In this document: positions 24,623 to 33,510 of the stretch, one piece after another
Layout of the letters: every line of letters starts with the position of its first letter
How positions within the stretch are numbered: position 1 is the first letter of the stretch
Source: Rossellomorea aquimaris
GTDB lineage: Bacteria; Bacillota; Bacilli; Bacillales; Bacillaceae_B
Length of the DNA stretch: 64,000 bases
Reading direction: 5' to 3'
Assembly: GCF_035590735.1 (NCBI RefSeq)
Contig: NZ_CP141595.1
Location: 1,049,001-1,113,000 of the forward strand
Notes under the pieces: model-generated
Told to the model about the DNA's origin: nothing
Databases searched by the model: none
The model's input: the letters and a program-made list of their open reading frames with translations, nothing else
Translations under genes and position numbers: made by a program

Positions 24623-26530
24623 GTGGCTCAATCAAATATGAAAGTCGCGGTACAAAAGTTTGGTAACTTCCTCAGTTCTATGGTTCTGCCTAATATAGGC
24701 GCATTTATCGCTTGGGGTTTAATTACAGCGTTGTTCATACCAACTGGGTTCTTTCCAAATGAAAGCCTTGCCAAACTGGTAGGGCCGATGGTTACCTACC
24801 TGTTACCGTTATTGATCGGGTATACAGGAGGTAAACTCGTACACGACCAGCGCGGTGGAGTCGTGGGTGCAATCGCGACAATGGGTGTCATTGTCGGTGC
24901 ACCGGAAACACCGATGTTCCTGGGTGCCATGGTCATGGGGCCATTGGGTGCTTACGTCATCAAGAAGTTTGACCAGATGATCGAAGGGAAAATCAGAGCA
25001 GGATTTGAAATGCTCGTCAATAACTTCTCCGCAGGTATTCTTGGTGGAATTCTTGCAATTCTGGCATTCCTCGGTGTAGGACCTGCGGTGGATGCTTTCA
25101 CGAATCTACTGGTTGCAGGCGTTGACTGGCTGGTAGCCGCAGGACTGCTTCCATTGACAAGTATCCTGATCGAACCTGCAAAAATTCTATTCTTAAATAA
25201 TGCCATCAACCACGGTGTATTATCACCGATCGGGTTGGAGCAAGTTCAACAGGGTGGTAAATCGATCCTGTTCCTACTAGAAGCAAATCCGGGACCGGGT
25301 CTTGGAATTCTGCTGGCGTTCATGTTCTTTGGAAAAGGAACAGCAAAGCAATCCGCACCTGGAGCAGGAATCATTCACTTTTTCGGTGGGATCCATGAGA
25401 TTTACTTCCCGTATGTATTAATGAAACCGATGCTGTTCGTTTCTGTCATCCTTGGTGGAATGAGCGGAGTGTTCACCCTTGTTTTATTAGGTGGAGGATT
25501 GGTATCACCGGCATCACCTGGTAGTATCCTTGCGATTACCGCGGTTACTCCACCAGAAGGAATGGCGTATCTGGCAAACTTTGCAGCTGTCCTTGTGGCA
25601 GCAGCCGTTTCCTTCATCGTGTCTGCCATCGTCTTGAAATCAAGCAAGACCACAGATGAAGACATCGAAGGTGCAACGAAGAAAATGCAGGAAATGAAAG
25701 GCAAGAAGAGTTCTGTAGCAGGCCAAGTGAGCCAAGGAACAATGCCTGAAGAAGTGAACAAAATCGTCTTTGCCTGTGATGCAGGCATGGGCTCAAGTGC
25801 CATGGGGGCTTCACTTCTCCGTAAGAAAGTGAAAGCGGCAAGTCTCGACGTCAGTGTGACGAACACGTCCATCAGTAACCTTCCGTCAGACGCTCAAGTC
25901 GTCATCACACAGGAAGAACTGACGCCGCGGGCGAAAAATAAACTTCCGAACGTATACCACATTTCCGTGGATAATTTCCTATCCAGTCCGGAATACGACA
26001 AGCTGATTGCGAGTCTTCAGGACGGGATCACGGGTGAGCAGGCAGAGGTTGTGGAGGGTGCAGAGGAAGAAGCGGTAAACGCTGAACCGAATGCAGATCA
26101 TGATGATGATCTTCTCCTTGAAGAAAACATCTTCATGAACCAGGAGTTTGCCACAAAAGAAGAGGCGATCCGGTTTGCAGGAGAAGCTCTTGTCAAAGCA
26201 GGATACGTGGAAGAAAGCTATGTAGATGCTATGATTGACAGAGAAGGAATCACATCTACGTATATGGGTAATAATGTAGCCATTCCACACGGTACGGAAG
26301 ATGCGAAGAAAGCCGTCATCAAATCCGGCTTCACAGTCGTTCAAGTTCCGAACGGCGTGGACTTCAACGGTGAGAAGGCAAAGATGATCTTCGGTATCGC
26401 AGGTAAGGATGGCACACATTTGGAAATCCTATCAGGCATCGCCGTTGTCTGCTCCGAGCAGGAAAATGTCGACCAGATGGTACAGGCCAAGTCAGCCAAA
26501 GAACTGAAAGACATCATTAACAGCAACTAG
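24623..26530 (+). CDS. mtlA: PTS mannitol transporter EIICBA
   Basis: A 635-residue fusion. EIIC (about 1-340) has the multi-pass membrane domain with IIHFFGGIHEIYFPYVL. EIIB (about 370-465) has the phosphorylated Cys in VFACDAGMGSSAMG. EIIA (about 490-635) has the phosphorylated His in NNVAIPHG. The order CBA matches E. coli MtlA, while many bacilli keep EIIA as a separate mtlF; none is present here. AAAGGA at 24609-24614 is too close to ATG 24614 and fits GTG 24623. It imports mannitol as mannitol 1-phosphate. A hairpin at 26541-26567 separates it from mtlR. Confidence 0.92.
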   Translation: MAQSNMKVAVQKFGNFLSSMVLPNIGAFIAWGLITALFIPTGFFPNESLAKLVGPMVTYLLPLLIGYTGGKLVHDQRGGVVGAIATMGVIVGAPETPMFLGAMVMGPLGAYVIKKFDQMIEGKIRAGFEMLVNNFSAGILGGILAILAFLGVGPAVDAFTNLLVAGVDWLVAAGLLPLTSILIEPAKILFLNNAINHGVLSPIGLEQVQQGGKSILFLLEANPGPGLGILLAFMFFGKGTAKQSAPGAGIIHFFGGIHEIYFPYVLMKPMLFVSVILGGMSGVFTLVLLGGGLVSPASPGSILAITAVTPPEGMAYLANFAAVLVAAAVSFIVSAIVLKSSKTTDEDIEGATKKMQEMKGKKSSVAGQVSQGTMPEEVNKIVFACDAGMGSSAMGASLLRKKVKAASLDVSVTNTSISNLPSDAQVVITQEELTPRAKNKLPNVYHISVDNFLSSPEYDKLIASLQDGITGEQAEVVEGAEEEAVNAEPNADHDDDLLLEENIFMNQEFATKEEAIRFAGEALVKAGYVEESYVDAMIDREGITSTYMGNNVAIPHGTEDAKKAVIKSGFTVVQVPNGVDFNGEKAKMIFGIAGKDGTHLEILSGIAVVCSEQENVDQMVQAKSAKELKDIINSN

Positions 26531-26540
26531 ATCAATCATT

Positions 26541-26567
26541 CAGAAAGGCGGGATCCCTGCCTTTCTG
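26541..26567 (+). terminator. Weak hairpin between mtlA and mtlR
   Basis: CAGAAAGGC pairs with GCCTTTCTG around a 9-nt loop. It is followed only by TTCTCATTTG, so it is more likely a partial terminator or a 3'-end stabiliser that lowers mtlR expression. Confidence 0.5.
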
Positions 26568-26614
26568 TTCTCATTTGTATCGATAAAAGCTAATTCAGGG
26601 AAAGAGGGGAAAGC

Positions 26615-28684
26615 ATGTTTATTACATCAAGGGAAAAATCCATCATCGAATTGATCGTAAAAACATCGGGGAAACATACCGTGTACTCTCTTTCTGCGTT
26701 CCTGAATGTGAGCGGAAGAACCGTTCAGCGTAATCTGAAATCCATCGAAAATATTTTAAAACAGTATCATTTAGAACTGAAGCGAACGGCCAATGAAGGC
26801 CTGTTCATCGACGGTAAGAATGAACACATCTATCGCTTGATCCAGAATCTTGCGGAAGTGAATCCGACCGATGAAACACCAGAAGAGCGAAAGCTGAATT
26901 TATTGATTATCCTTCTCCAAGAAGGACCTTCCTTTAAAAAACAGGTACTTGCACAGCAATTGGGGATCAGCATCACGACCCTCACTTCGTATCTCGATGA
27001 GCTCGCCGATTGGCTGCATAAATACGGCATCACCTTGACAAGGAAACGAGGGGTCGGGGTGGAGCTTACCGCAGATGAAGCCGACAAACGTCATGCCCTG
27101 ACAAGCTTCTTCCTCGTCTACTTTTATGAAGACATCATCGAGAGCCTGTACGGGATGCAAAAGGGGACTCACCTCGATGAGCCGGTTCTGGGTTATTTCA
27201 AGCCGGACTATTTATTCGCTGTCGACCGGGTGGTGAATCACCATTTGGCCGAGGGTCAGATCACCTTGACGGACAGTGATTATATCGGTCTCGTTGTGTA
27301 TACTTGCCTGACGATCCAGCGAACCGAAAAGGGCTTTGAATTTCAGCAATATGAGCCACCTGAGGATCATGATTCTACTGAATACCAGCTGATGGACACG
27401 ATATGCAGGGAACTGAAAGATACATTTTCAATTCCGATGACCAATCGGGACGTTCAATTTTTAACGGTCATTTTAAAAGGGTCCAAAGTTCAGGATCCCG
27501 ATGTCGTTTACTATGACAGCATTCTCCTCGGGCATCTCATCAAAAATGTCATCAAGGATGTATCGGAGGATCTCCATGTGGATCTGTCTGATGACTTTTC
27601 CCTTTTCCAGGGCCTGCTTGCCCACATGGGACCGTCCATCTTCCGTCTGCAGCAGGAGCTGGACCTTTTCAATCCATTGACGGATGAAATCAAGAAGAAG
27701 TATCCCGTATTATTTTTAGCGGTGAAAAAGAGCCTTGAAACGGAATTCACGGATATTGCTTTCCCCGATGACGAAGTGGCGTTCATCGTCCTTCATTTCG
27801 GATCGGCCATGCTGATGAATGAAGAGAAGGTGAACATCCAAGCCGTGGTTGTCTGTCCGACGGGGATCGGCACGTCCAAGATGCTCGCCAGCCGCATTCA
27901 GCGGGAGTTGACGATGATCAATAAGGTGGAAATCCTGTCAATCAAGGATTTTCAGACGGCGAACCTTGATGACTACGATATCGTCATTTCCACGGTCAGG
28001 CTTCCCTTTACGGAAGTAGAGTATATACTGGTAAGCCCGTTATTGAGCGAAAAGGACATCGGATTCATCCAAAGCTATCTGCAGAATAATGTAGAAAAGC
28101 TGACCAGAAAGAAATACTTGAAGGCAGCGCCGCGATCGGGTGAGAAAACCGAAGTCAGGATGCTCCTCAAGGAAATCAAGGATGTCCATTCCAGCATGGA
28201 AGCCATACTCACCAATTTCCGGGTGTACCGGAAGCAGTCGGCGGGGAGTCATCTCAGTATTCTGAATGAAATGGTGGAACAAGCGGAACGGGAAGAACTT
28301 CTTCATCAGCCGCATGTGGTCATGCATCAGCTGATGGAAAGGGAGAAAAAAGGTGGCCTCGGGATTCCGAAAACGAATATGGGTCTCTTCCATTGCCGGG
28401 ACCATAACGTGAAAAAGCTGATCTTCCAGGTGGCCCATCTGGATGAACCTTGTAATATCAAGGGAATGGACGGAGTGGAAATGGAGATGAAAAGTCTCCT
28501 CCTCATGCTAGCCCCTGAAGAGTTGAGCAGGCGGGAGCAGGAAGTCCTCAGCCTGATCAGTACAAGCTTAATCGAAGATCATATAAGCATGATGATTTAT
28601 TCGTCCACGAACGAAGCGATCATCCTGAAGAAATTAGAAGATATTTTTCTGGACTACTTACAAACTAATTTGATAAAGGAATGA
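26615..28684 (+). CDS. mtlR: Mannitol operon transcriptional activator MtlR
   Basis: A 689-residue PRD regulator. The N-terminus has two helix-turn-helix units (near residues 20-45 and 105-125), followed by two PTS regulation domains (about 190-290 and 300-400), an EIIB-like domain with Cys in VVCPTGIGTSK (near 411) and an EIIA-like domain with His in NMGLFHCRDHN (near 590). PRD2 keeps His in LLAHMGP and VLHFGSAM. PRD1 reads VVYTCLTIQR where a His is common. HPr phosphorylation of PRD2 activates such proteins, and EII phosphorylation of the later domains inhibits them. GAAAGAGGGGAA precedes the ATG. Overlap with mtlD couples the two. Confidence 0.92.
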   Translation: MFITSREKSIIELIVKTSGKHTVYSLSAFLNVSGRTVQRNLKSIENILKQYHLELKRTANEGLFIDGKNEHIYRLIQNLAEVNPTDETPEERKLNLLIILLQEGPSFKKQVLAQQLGISITTLTSYLDELADWLHKYGITLTRKRGVGVELTADEADKRHALTSFFLVYFYEDIIESLYGMQKGTHLDEPVLGYFKPDYLFAVDRVVNHHLAEGQITLTDSDYIGLVVYTCLTIQRTEKGFEFQQYEPPEDHDSTEYQLMDTICRELKDTFSIPMTNRDVQFLTVILKGSKVQDPDVVYYDSILLGHLIKNVIKDVSEDLHVDLSDDFSLFQGLLAHMGPSIFRLQQELDLFNPLTDEIKKKYPVLFLAVKKSLETEFTDIAFPDDEVAFIVLHFGSAMLMNEEKVNIQAVVVCPTGIGTSKMLASRIQRELTMINKVEILSIKDFQTANLDDYDIVISTVRLPFTEVEYILVSPLLSEKDIGFIQSYLQNNVEKLTRKKYLKAAPRSGEKTEVRMLLKEIKDVHSSMEAILTNFRVYRKQSAGSHLSILNEMVEQAEREELLHQPHVVMHQLMEREKKGGLGIPKTNMGLFHCRDHNVKKLIFQVAHLDEPCNIKGMDGVEMEMKSLLLMLAPEELSRREQEVLSLISTSLIEDHISMMIYSSTNEAIILKKLEDIFLDYLQTNLIKE

Positions 28685-28686
28685 TG

Positions 28687-29829
28687 ATGTTGAAACAAAC
28701 CGTACATTTCGGAGCAGGAAACATAGGCAGAGGGTTTATCGGAGCATTATTTTCACAATCAGGTTACCACGTGACCTTTGTGGACATCGCAGAGCAGGTG
28801 ATCAACAAGCTGAATGAAGAAGGTCGCTACCAGGTGAAGCTGGCAATGGAAACGATGGAAACGGAAATGATCGAGAATGTGTCCGGACTCAACAACCTTC
28901 ATCAAGAAGGGGAAGTGATCGACTCAATCGGCCGGTCCACATACCTGACGACGGCGATCGGACCGAACATCCTTCCGAGGATCGCTCCCCTGATAGCAAA
29001 AGGGATTGCTAAGCGTTTGGCGTCTACAGATGATCCGTTATATGTGATCGCGTGTGAAAATCAGATCGGTGCGACGGATATTTTAAAGAAACATATTTTA
29101 GAAAATCTTGATGAAGAAACGGTAAGTAAGCTTGAAGGCAAAGTTTTCTTCTTCAATTCAGCAGTGGATCGCATTGTACCTATGCAGGGTCAGGGTTCAT
29201 TGGATGTCCTTGTTGAACCATACTATGAATGGGTGGTGGAAACGAAGGAAGCGATCCCTCCTGTTGAAGGGATGACGATTGTAGACGACCTCGCACCATT
29301 CATCGAGCGTAAGCTGTTCACGGTTAATACAGGGCATGCGGTCATTGCTTACCTTGGTTACCTTCAAGGGAAACCAACGATCGATCAAACTTTGGCCGAT
29401 GATGCCATCGCCGAGCAGGTCAAGGAGACATTGAAAGAAACCGGTGCTTATCTAGTAAAACAATACGGTCTTGATGAAAACGAGCATCTTGCTTATATTG
29501 AAAAGAACATAGAGCGATTCAAAAATGCCTATCTGAATGATGATGTGACCCGTGTGGGACGTGCGCCGATCAGGAAGCTTGGTCCCGATGACCGATTGAT
29601 CCGTCCGACTACCGAGGCTCAAAAAGCGGGGCTCTCTTATTCTTATCTTGCCAAGGCGATTGCCGCAGCGCTATTGTTTGACAATCCCGAGGATGAACAA
29701 GCCATGGAAATTCAAGGTATGATCAAGGAGAATGGTCCGGCCCATGTGCTGAAAGAAGTGAGCGGACTGGATGGGGATAGTGAGATTGTGAAGGAAGTTT
29801 TGGTGCAGTATGAAGGATTGAAGAAATAA
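28687..29829 (+). CDS. mtlD: Mannitol-1-phosphate 5-dehydrogenase
   Basis: A 380-residue NAD enzyme with N-terminal FGAGNIGRGFIG (Rossmann) and the central NSAVDRIVP and KLFTVNTGHAVIAYLGY motifs of MtlD. It oxidises mannitol 1-phosphate to fructose 6-phosphate. Three ATG codons and a TTG follow AAAGGA (28675-28680). ATG 28687 or TTG 28690 has the right spacing, whereas ATG 28681 and 28684, at the end of mtlR, are too close. The operon mtlA-mtlR-mtlD ends at the terminator near 29838. Confidence 0.92.
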   Translation: MLKQTVHFGAGNIGRGFIGALFSQSGYHVTFVDIAEQVINKLNEEGRYQVKLAMETMETEMIENVSGLNNLHQEGEVIDSIGRSTYLTTAIGPNILPRIAPLIAKGIAKRLASTDDPLYVIACENQIGATDILKKHILENLDEETVSKLEGKVFFFNSAVDRIVPMQGQGSLDVLVEPYYEWVVETKEAIPPVEGMTIVDDLAPFIERKLFTVNTGHAVIAYLGYLQGKPTIDQTLADDAIAEQVKETLKETGAYLVKQYGLDENEHLAYIEKNIERFKNAYLNDDVTRVGRAPIRKLGPDDRLIRPTTEAQKAGLSYSYLAKAIAAALLFDNPEDEQAMEIQGMIKENGPAHVLKEVSGLDGDSEIVKEVLVQYEGLKK

Positions 29830-29837
29830 ATTTTAGG

Positions 29838-29870
29838 GGCTGTCGGATTCGATTCGGCAGTCTTTTTTTA
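29838..29870 (+). terminator. Intrinsic terminator of the mtl operon
   Basis: GGCTGTCG pairs with CGGCAGTC (wobbles) around a 9-nt loop, followed by TTTTTTTAT. Confidence 0.75.
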
Positions 29871-30270
29871 TGAGTTTGACGCAAAAAAGGGGAGACTCGA
29901 CGCATAAAATTTTAAAACGACTCATAAATTCGAAATTGGACGCATAAATGGGAATAATCGATGCATAAATCTCAAAAACGACGCATAAAACCAATCCGTG
30001 TCTTTTCTGTGAAGCTTCCGCATCCACGCCACTTCTACAATCACCCTCAATCCCACCAGGTCCCTTATTTTTCATCAAAAAAAAGATAGATTTCCCCTCA
30101 TCCCGGGTGTAAAATATATTAAAATACACACGCAGGAGGAAACAGCCGAATAAAATCTACAGTTATGCCTATTGTTGCAATCGTTTTTCCAGATTGGAAG
30201 AATACAAGAATGCTTCCACTAACATAAAAATTCAGAATGTTAAAAATACGATAAGAGGTTGATTAAAGTT
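29871..30270. other. Gene-free interval with repeat array 2
   Basis: The first 130 bases are a 20-21 bp repeat array (separate entry). The remainder is C-rich then AT-rich, with no supported ORF, and leads to the oxygenase gene. Confidence 0.5.
29878..30000. repeat. Array 2: six 20-21 bp units with GACGCATAAA core
   Basis: Units start at 29878, 29899, 29919, 29939, 29960 and 29980. Cores read GACGCAAAAA, GACGCATAAA, GACTCATAAA, GACGCATAAA, GATGCATAAA and GACGCATAAA, with unrelated bases in between. It lies eight bases beyond the T run of the mtl terminator. Confidence 0.85.
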
Positions 30271-30925
30271 GACAATGGATACTACTGAAATAGCTGTAAA
30301 GGAACAAACGATTTTTCACCATACAGGAAATAAAATCAAGACGGAAGACCGGGATATTCAGATTATCGCAAAAATGGAGGAGCCACTGATCGTCGTTCTT
30401 GGCAATGTGTTGAGTCATGAAGAATGTGATGAACTCATCCAGCTTTCAAAGGATCGTGTGCAGCGTTCGAAGATAGGAAATACCCGTGCCGTCGATGAAC
30501 TTAGAACGAGCAGCAGCGTTTTCCTTCAAGAAGGTGAACATGACGTTGTAACTAGAGTAGAAAAGAGAGTTTCTCAAATTATGAATATACCTGTCGAGCA
30601 CGGGGAAGGTCTTCAAATCCTTAACTATAAACCGGGTCAGGAATATAAGGCCCACTTTGATTTCTTTTCGGCATCATCGCGGCCGGTGAAGAATCCGAGA
30701 ATCAGCACTCTTGTCATGTACTTGAATGACGTAGAGGAAGGCGGGGAAACGTACTTTCCGAAATTGAATTTCTCTGTCTCGCCGCAAAAGGGGATGGCCG
30801 TCTACTTCGAGTATTTCTATGATAATCAGGAGCTGAACGACTTGACGTTACATGGCGGAGCACCGGTTGCCATCGGAGATAAATGGGCTGCGACACAGTG
30901 GATGAGAAGAAAAGTCTTTAAATAG
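30269..30925 (+). CDS. 2-oxoglutarate/Fe(II) oxygenase, prolyl 4-hydroxylase-like
   Basis: A 218-residue protein close in length and pattern to the Bacillus collagen-like prolyl 4-hydroxylases. The iron ligands are His and Asp of YKAHFDFF and the distal His of LTLHGGAPV; the Lys of GDKWAATQWMR is the expected 2-oxoglutarate salt bridge. The N-terminal LGNVLSHEECDELI is family-typical. TTG 30269 follows AAGAGGTTGA; ATG 30275 is an alternative. Its target protein is unknown, and no collagen-like gene is nearby. It is monocistronic. Confidence 0.85.
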   Translation: MTMDTTEIAVKEQTIFHHTGNKIKTEDRDIQIIAKMEEPLIVVLGNVLSHEECDELIQLSKDRVQRSKIGNTRAVDELRTSSSVFLQEGEHDVVTRVEKRVSQIMNIPVEHGEGLQILNYKPGQEYKAHFDFFSASSRPVKNPRISTLVMYLNDVEEGGETYFPKLNFSVSPQKGMAVYFEYFYDNQELNDLTLHGGAPVAIGDKWAATQWMRRKVFK

Positions 30926-30962
30926 AACCAAAAGGAGGAGCATCCAGGATGCTCCTCTTTTT

Positions 30963-31931
30963 TTAGCTGACCGATTTAACTGGTTTAACCATTCCGGTGT
31001 TCATTTTTTTCACGTTCACGGTGTGGATGATCATGCCCGTGATGATCAGGGGTATGCCGATAAGGGCGAATCCTGATGGGAATGGAACGGACAGGATCGC
31101 TGCTTCTCCCATGATGACGAACAGAATCTGTGTCGATTGTGTCGCTTCCACTGCGGCAAGCTTCCCGGGATTGTGCCTCGCCTGATTCGTCGCTATGAAG
31201 AACAGGGACGTCGCAATCACGCCTGAGCAAATGGCGACGATAAAGGATTGCGTCACTTGCGGCGTGCTGGGTGCCCCCACCTTGAAAAACGCATAGCACC
31301 CAAGGATCAACCAGAAGGGAGTGCTTGCGATCGTCATCCCGAGCACACGTTGGAAAGTATCAAGCTTTCCTCCGCACACCTCCATCATCTTCCGATTCCC
31401 AAGTGGATAAGCAAAGGCTGCGATGATTACAGGCAAGACACCTACGACCATTTCTGAAGGTGACAATCCTCTGGCATTTTCCTGCTGGATGAAAAGGACT
31501 CCCACTAAAATAATCGAAGAGATGGCCAGTGCCCTTTTTTGAATGGAGTGCCTGCGCTTAACCGGTCCCGAAGTATAAAACAAGGGAGCGAGCAAGATTC
31601 CTGCGACGATGGTAAACTGCCACGTGCCCGCTACAAGCCAGCCCGGTCCATAGGCTGCCGCATAGGTAATAGGACCATAAAAGAGGACAAATCCTACAAA
31701 GCTCCACGTCAGCCATTCGAATGGTTTCTTCTTCATTTCAATCCAGACTTGATTTATATTCTTCCTTAAACCTACAATAAGGAAAAGGAAGGGGAGCATA
31801 AACAGGAAGCGAAGGGATGAACTCCACATCCAGCTTCCACCAGCGAGCTCCATGGACCGGTTCAGAATAAAGGTGACGGCAAAGAACATAGATGAAATGA
31901 CACCGAGAGCAAGCTCTTTAATGATGAACAC
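30963..31931 (-). CDS. DMT-superfamily efflux transporter
   Basis: A 322-residue membrane protein with about ten helices in two EamA-like halves (Pfam-type multidrug-resistance efflux group). AAAAGGAG covers 31938-31931 on this strand and overlaps the GTG at 31931, so GTG is unlikely to be the start. The in-frame ATT at 31922, eight bases after the Shine-Dalgarno, is the best-placed codon and would be a rare start; no ATG occurs until residue 15. It is divergent from an XRE-cupin regulator whose effector is probably its substrate. Confidence 0.8.
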   Translation of the reverse strand: MFIIKELALGVISSMFFAVTFILNRSMELAGGSWMWSSSLRFLFMLPFLFLIVGLRKNINQVWIEMKKKPFEWLTWSFVGFVLFYGPITYAAAYGPGWLVAGTWQFTIVAGILLAPLFYTSGPVKRRHSIQKRALAISSIILVGVLFIQQENARGLSPSEMVVGVLPVIIAAFAYPLGNRKMMEVCGGKLDTFQRVLGMTIASTPFWLILGCYAFFKVGAPSTPQVTQSFIVAICSGVIATSLFFIATNQARHNPGKLAAVEATQSTQILFVIMGEAAILSVPFPSGFALIGIPLIITGMIIHTVNVKKMNTGMVKPVKSVS

Positions 31932-31938
31932 TCCTTTT

Positions 31939-31993
31939 CAATGTATATACTATAGTTTATTCAATATATATTATAATATACTTACATACATTG
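31939..31993. promoter_or_regulatory. Divergent control region with 8-bp inverted repeat
   Basis: CAATGTAT at 31939-31946 and ATACATTG at 31986-31993 flank an AT-rich core with TATAAT-like boxes for both directions. A dimeric or tetrameric XRE regulator binding both arms would control the two genes. The role is inferred. Confidence 0.45.
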
Positions 31994-32014
31994 TCTATAG
32001 AAAGAGGTAGAAAT

Positions 32015-32605
32015 ATGAACAATGACGGTTTGACTTGGCAGGACCCGGAAAAATTGGCCCGGCACGTCGGGATGACACTGAGATATATACGAAATGAGCG
32101 CGGGCTCAACCTGCAGGAGCTAGCGTCCATGACCGGTGTCAGTACATTGACGCTAGGCAAGATTGAAAGAGGAGAGGCGAATCCTTCCTTGACAATCATC
32201 TGGAAGATCGCGAACGGACTCTCGATCCCCATCTCCGCCCTCCTCGTGGAAAAACAGGAAGTCCAGATCTCCCGGAAAAATGAAGGGAGCAAAGTGATCA
32301 GTGCCAATGAATCCTTGACCCTGGAGCCGATGTTTACTTCCTCTGGCTACAGTTCATTGGAAACCCACAGGGCCTTCCTGAAACCGGACAGTGAGTACCG
32401 TGCCGATGCCCACCAGCCCGGGGTGATTGAATTTGTCACCGTCATGGAAGGAAGAGCACGTGTGAAAGTGCAGGATGACGTATTCGAGCTGGGTCAGTAT
32501 GACTCGATCAAATTCCATGGTGATAAAGTCCACAGCTACATCAATATGGAGTCAACGGAAGCGGTGCTCCACTTTGTGATGATTTACACGGGACGGACAG
32601 ATTGA
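32015..32605 (+). CDS. XRE-family regulator with cupin domain
   Basis: A 196-residue protein. The helix-turn-helix (residues 15-70) reads LRYIRNERGLNLQELASMTG...LGKIERGEANPSLTIIWKIA. A cupin barrel (about 115-185) has HQPGVIEFVTVMEGRARV and FHGDKVHSY. Such regulators sense a small metabolite in the cupin pocket and often control adjacent exporters or catabolic genes. The frame is open from TTG 31991, but AAAGAGGT at 32001-32008 supports ATG 32015. Confidence 0.88.
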   Translation: MNNDGLTWQDPEKLARHVGMTLRYIRNERGLNLQELASMTGVSTLTLGKIERGEANPSLTIIWKIANGLSIPISALLVEKQEVQISRKNEGSKVISANESLTLEPMFTSSGYSSLETHRAFLKPDSEYRADAHQPGVIEFVTVMEGRARVKVQDDVFELGQYDSIKFHGDKVHSYINMESTEAVLHFVMIYTGRTD

Positions 32606-32635
32606 AGCTTATCGATGGGATAAGCTTCTTTTTTT
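32604..32635 (+). terminator. Intrinsic terminator after XRE-cupin gene
   Basis: GAAGCTTATC pairs with GATAAGCTTC around a short loop, followed by seven T residues. The TGA stop overlaps the first base of the stem. Confidence 0.9.
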
Positions 32636-32907
32636 AGCAAAAAGCCTAACGATGGAGGTGAAAAAAGGTTGATTCAATCTTTATTTGGCTATTGGATCAT
32701 TTTTATTCAAACTTCTTGGCGGCTGACCACATCCGATTTACTTAATTGCGTCGAAATCGGCCATGATTGCGTCATTTTCGAGGGGAATTGCGTCATTATC
32801 AAAGATAATTGCATCGATTTTACATTAAATGCGTCTTTTTACATCATTTATACGTATTTTTGAAATAAATGGTAGACATCCCCTTTTCCACTACACAAAA
32901 AATTCCT
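32636..32907. other. Gene-free interval with repeat array 3
   Basis: It holds the array at 32745-32849 (separate entry). A 64-codon frame at 32669 runs through the array, is of low-complexity composition, and is not considered a gene despite GGAGGTG upstream. Confidence 0.45.
32745..32849. repeat. Array 3: five 21-bp units with ATTGCGTC core
   Basis: Units start at 32745, 32766, 32787, 32808 and 32829, exactly 21 bases apart. Cores read ATTGCGTC three times, ATTGCATC, and ATGCGTCT. The core is the reverse complement of GACGCAAT and so is related to the GACGCATAAA core of array 2 in opposite orientation. It lies about 110 bases after a terminator and before an ECF sigma gene. Confidence 0.8.
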
Positions 32908-32936
32908 TGAAACTTTTCCCACCCCACCGGACTCTA
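32908..32936 (+). promoter_or_regulatory. Candidate ECF-type promoter (autoregulation)
   Basis: TGAAAC at 32908-32913 followed by TTTT is an ECF-like -35 element. The -10 region is CGGACTCTA around 32928-32936, a loose fit to CGTCTA. It ends about 22 bases before the sigma gene start. Confidence 0.4.
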
Positions 32937-32958
32937 ATGAATGACAGGAGGTTAATCA

Positions 32959-33510
32959 ATGGATGTAAAACTCGTAAAAAAAGCAATAAAGGGGAATGAA
33001 CAGGCATTCGAAATACTGATCCACTCAGAAAGTGAGAAGTTGTACCGGACGGCATTTCTATATGTAAGAAATAAAGAGGATGCTCTGGATGTTGTACAGG
33101 AAACGGTTTGTAAAGCATTCACCTCGATAGCCCGGTTGAAGAATCCGGAGTATTTCAGCACCTGGCTGATCAAGATCCTGATTCATACGGCATACAGCAT
33201 CTTAAAGAAACAAAACCGGCTCGTGCTGACAGGGGATGAGTTTCTAGATACCGCCATCGTGTCAGAAGAATCGGATGTAGAAGGGCGGATTGACTTGATT
33301 ACAGCTATGGCGTCTTTGAATCAGCACTATCAAACGGTCATTATCTTATTCTATTTCCAGGGTCAATCGATCAAGATGATTTCTGATACGATGGGTACGC
33401 CTGAAGGGACGGTCAAGACGTATCTTCACCGGGCAAAACTGGAATTAAGAATGCTGTTGGAAGGAGTGAATCAGTATGGACAAAAAATGGTTTGTGGAAG
33501 AAATGGATAA
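32959..33510 (+). CDS. ECF RNA polymerase sigma factor
   Basis: A 183-residue sigma-70 family protein. Region 2 (about 12-75) includes YRTAFLYVRNKEDALDVVQETVCKAF, and region 4 (about 112-165) includes LNQHYQTVIILFYFQGQSIKMISDTMGTPEGTVKTYLHRAK. ACAGGAGG precedes ATG 32959. It overlaps the anti-sigma gene by 35 bases, a usual device for equal synthesis. The C-terminus beyond the overlap (YGQKMVCGRNG) is short and probably not functional. Confidence 0.9.
   Translation: MDVKLVKKAIKGNEQAFEILIHSESEKLYRTAFLYVRNKEDALDVVQETVCKAFTSIARLKNPEYFSTWLIKILIHTAYSILKKQNRLVLTGDEFLDTAIVSEESDVEGRIDLITAMASLNQHYQTVIILFYFQGQSIKMISDTMGTPEGTVKTYLHRAKLELRMLLEGVNQYGQKMVCGRNG

Noticed and set aside
9597..32849. CRISPR interpretation of the three phased arrays
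   Set aside because: Conserved cores are only 7-10 bases, the period is 21, no leader or cas genes are present, and cores differ between arrays.
32669..32863. 64-codon ORF with GGAGGTG upstream
   Set aside because: Runs through repeat array 3, so the frame is a by-product of 21-bp units (a multiple of three) rather than a gene.
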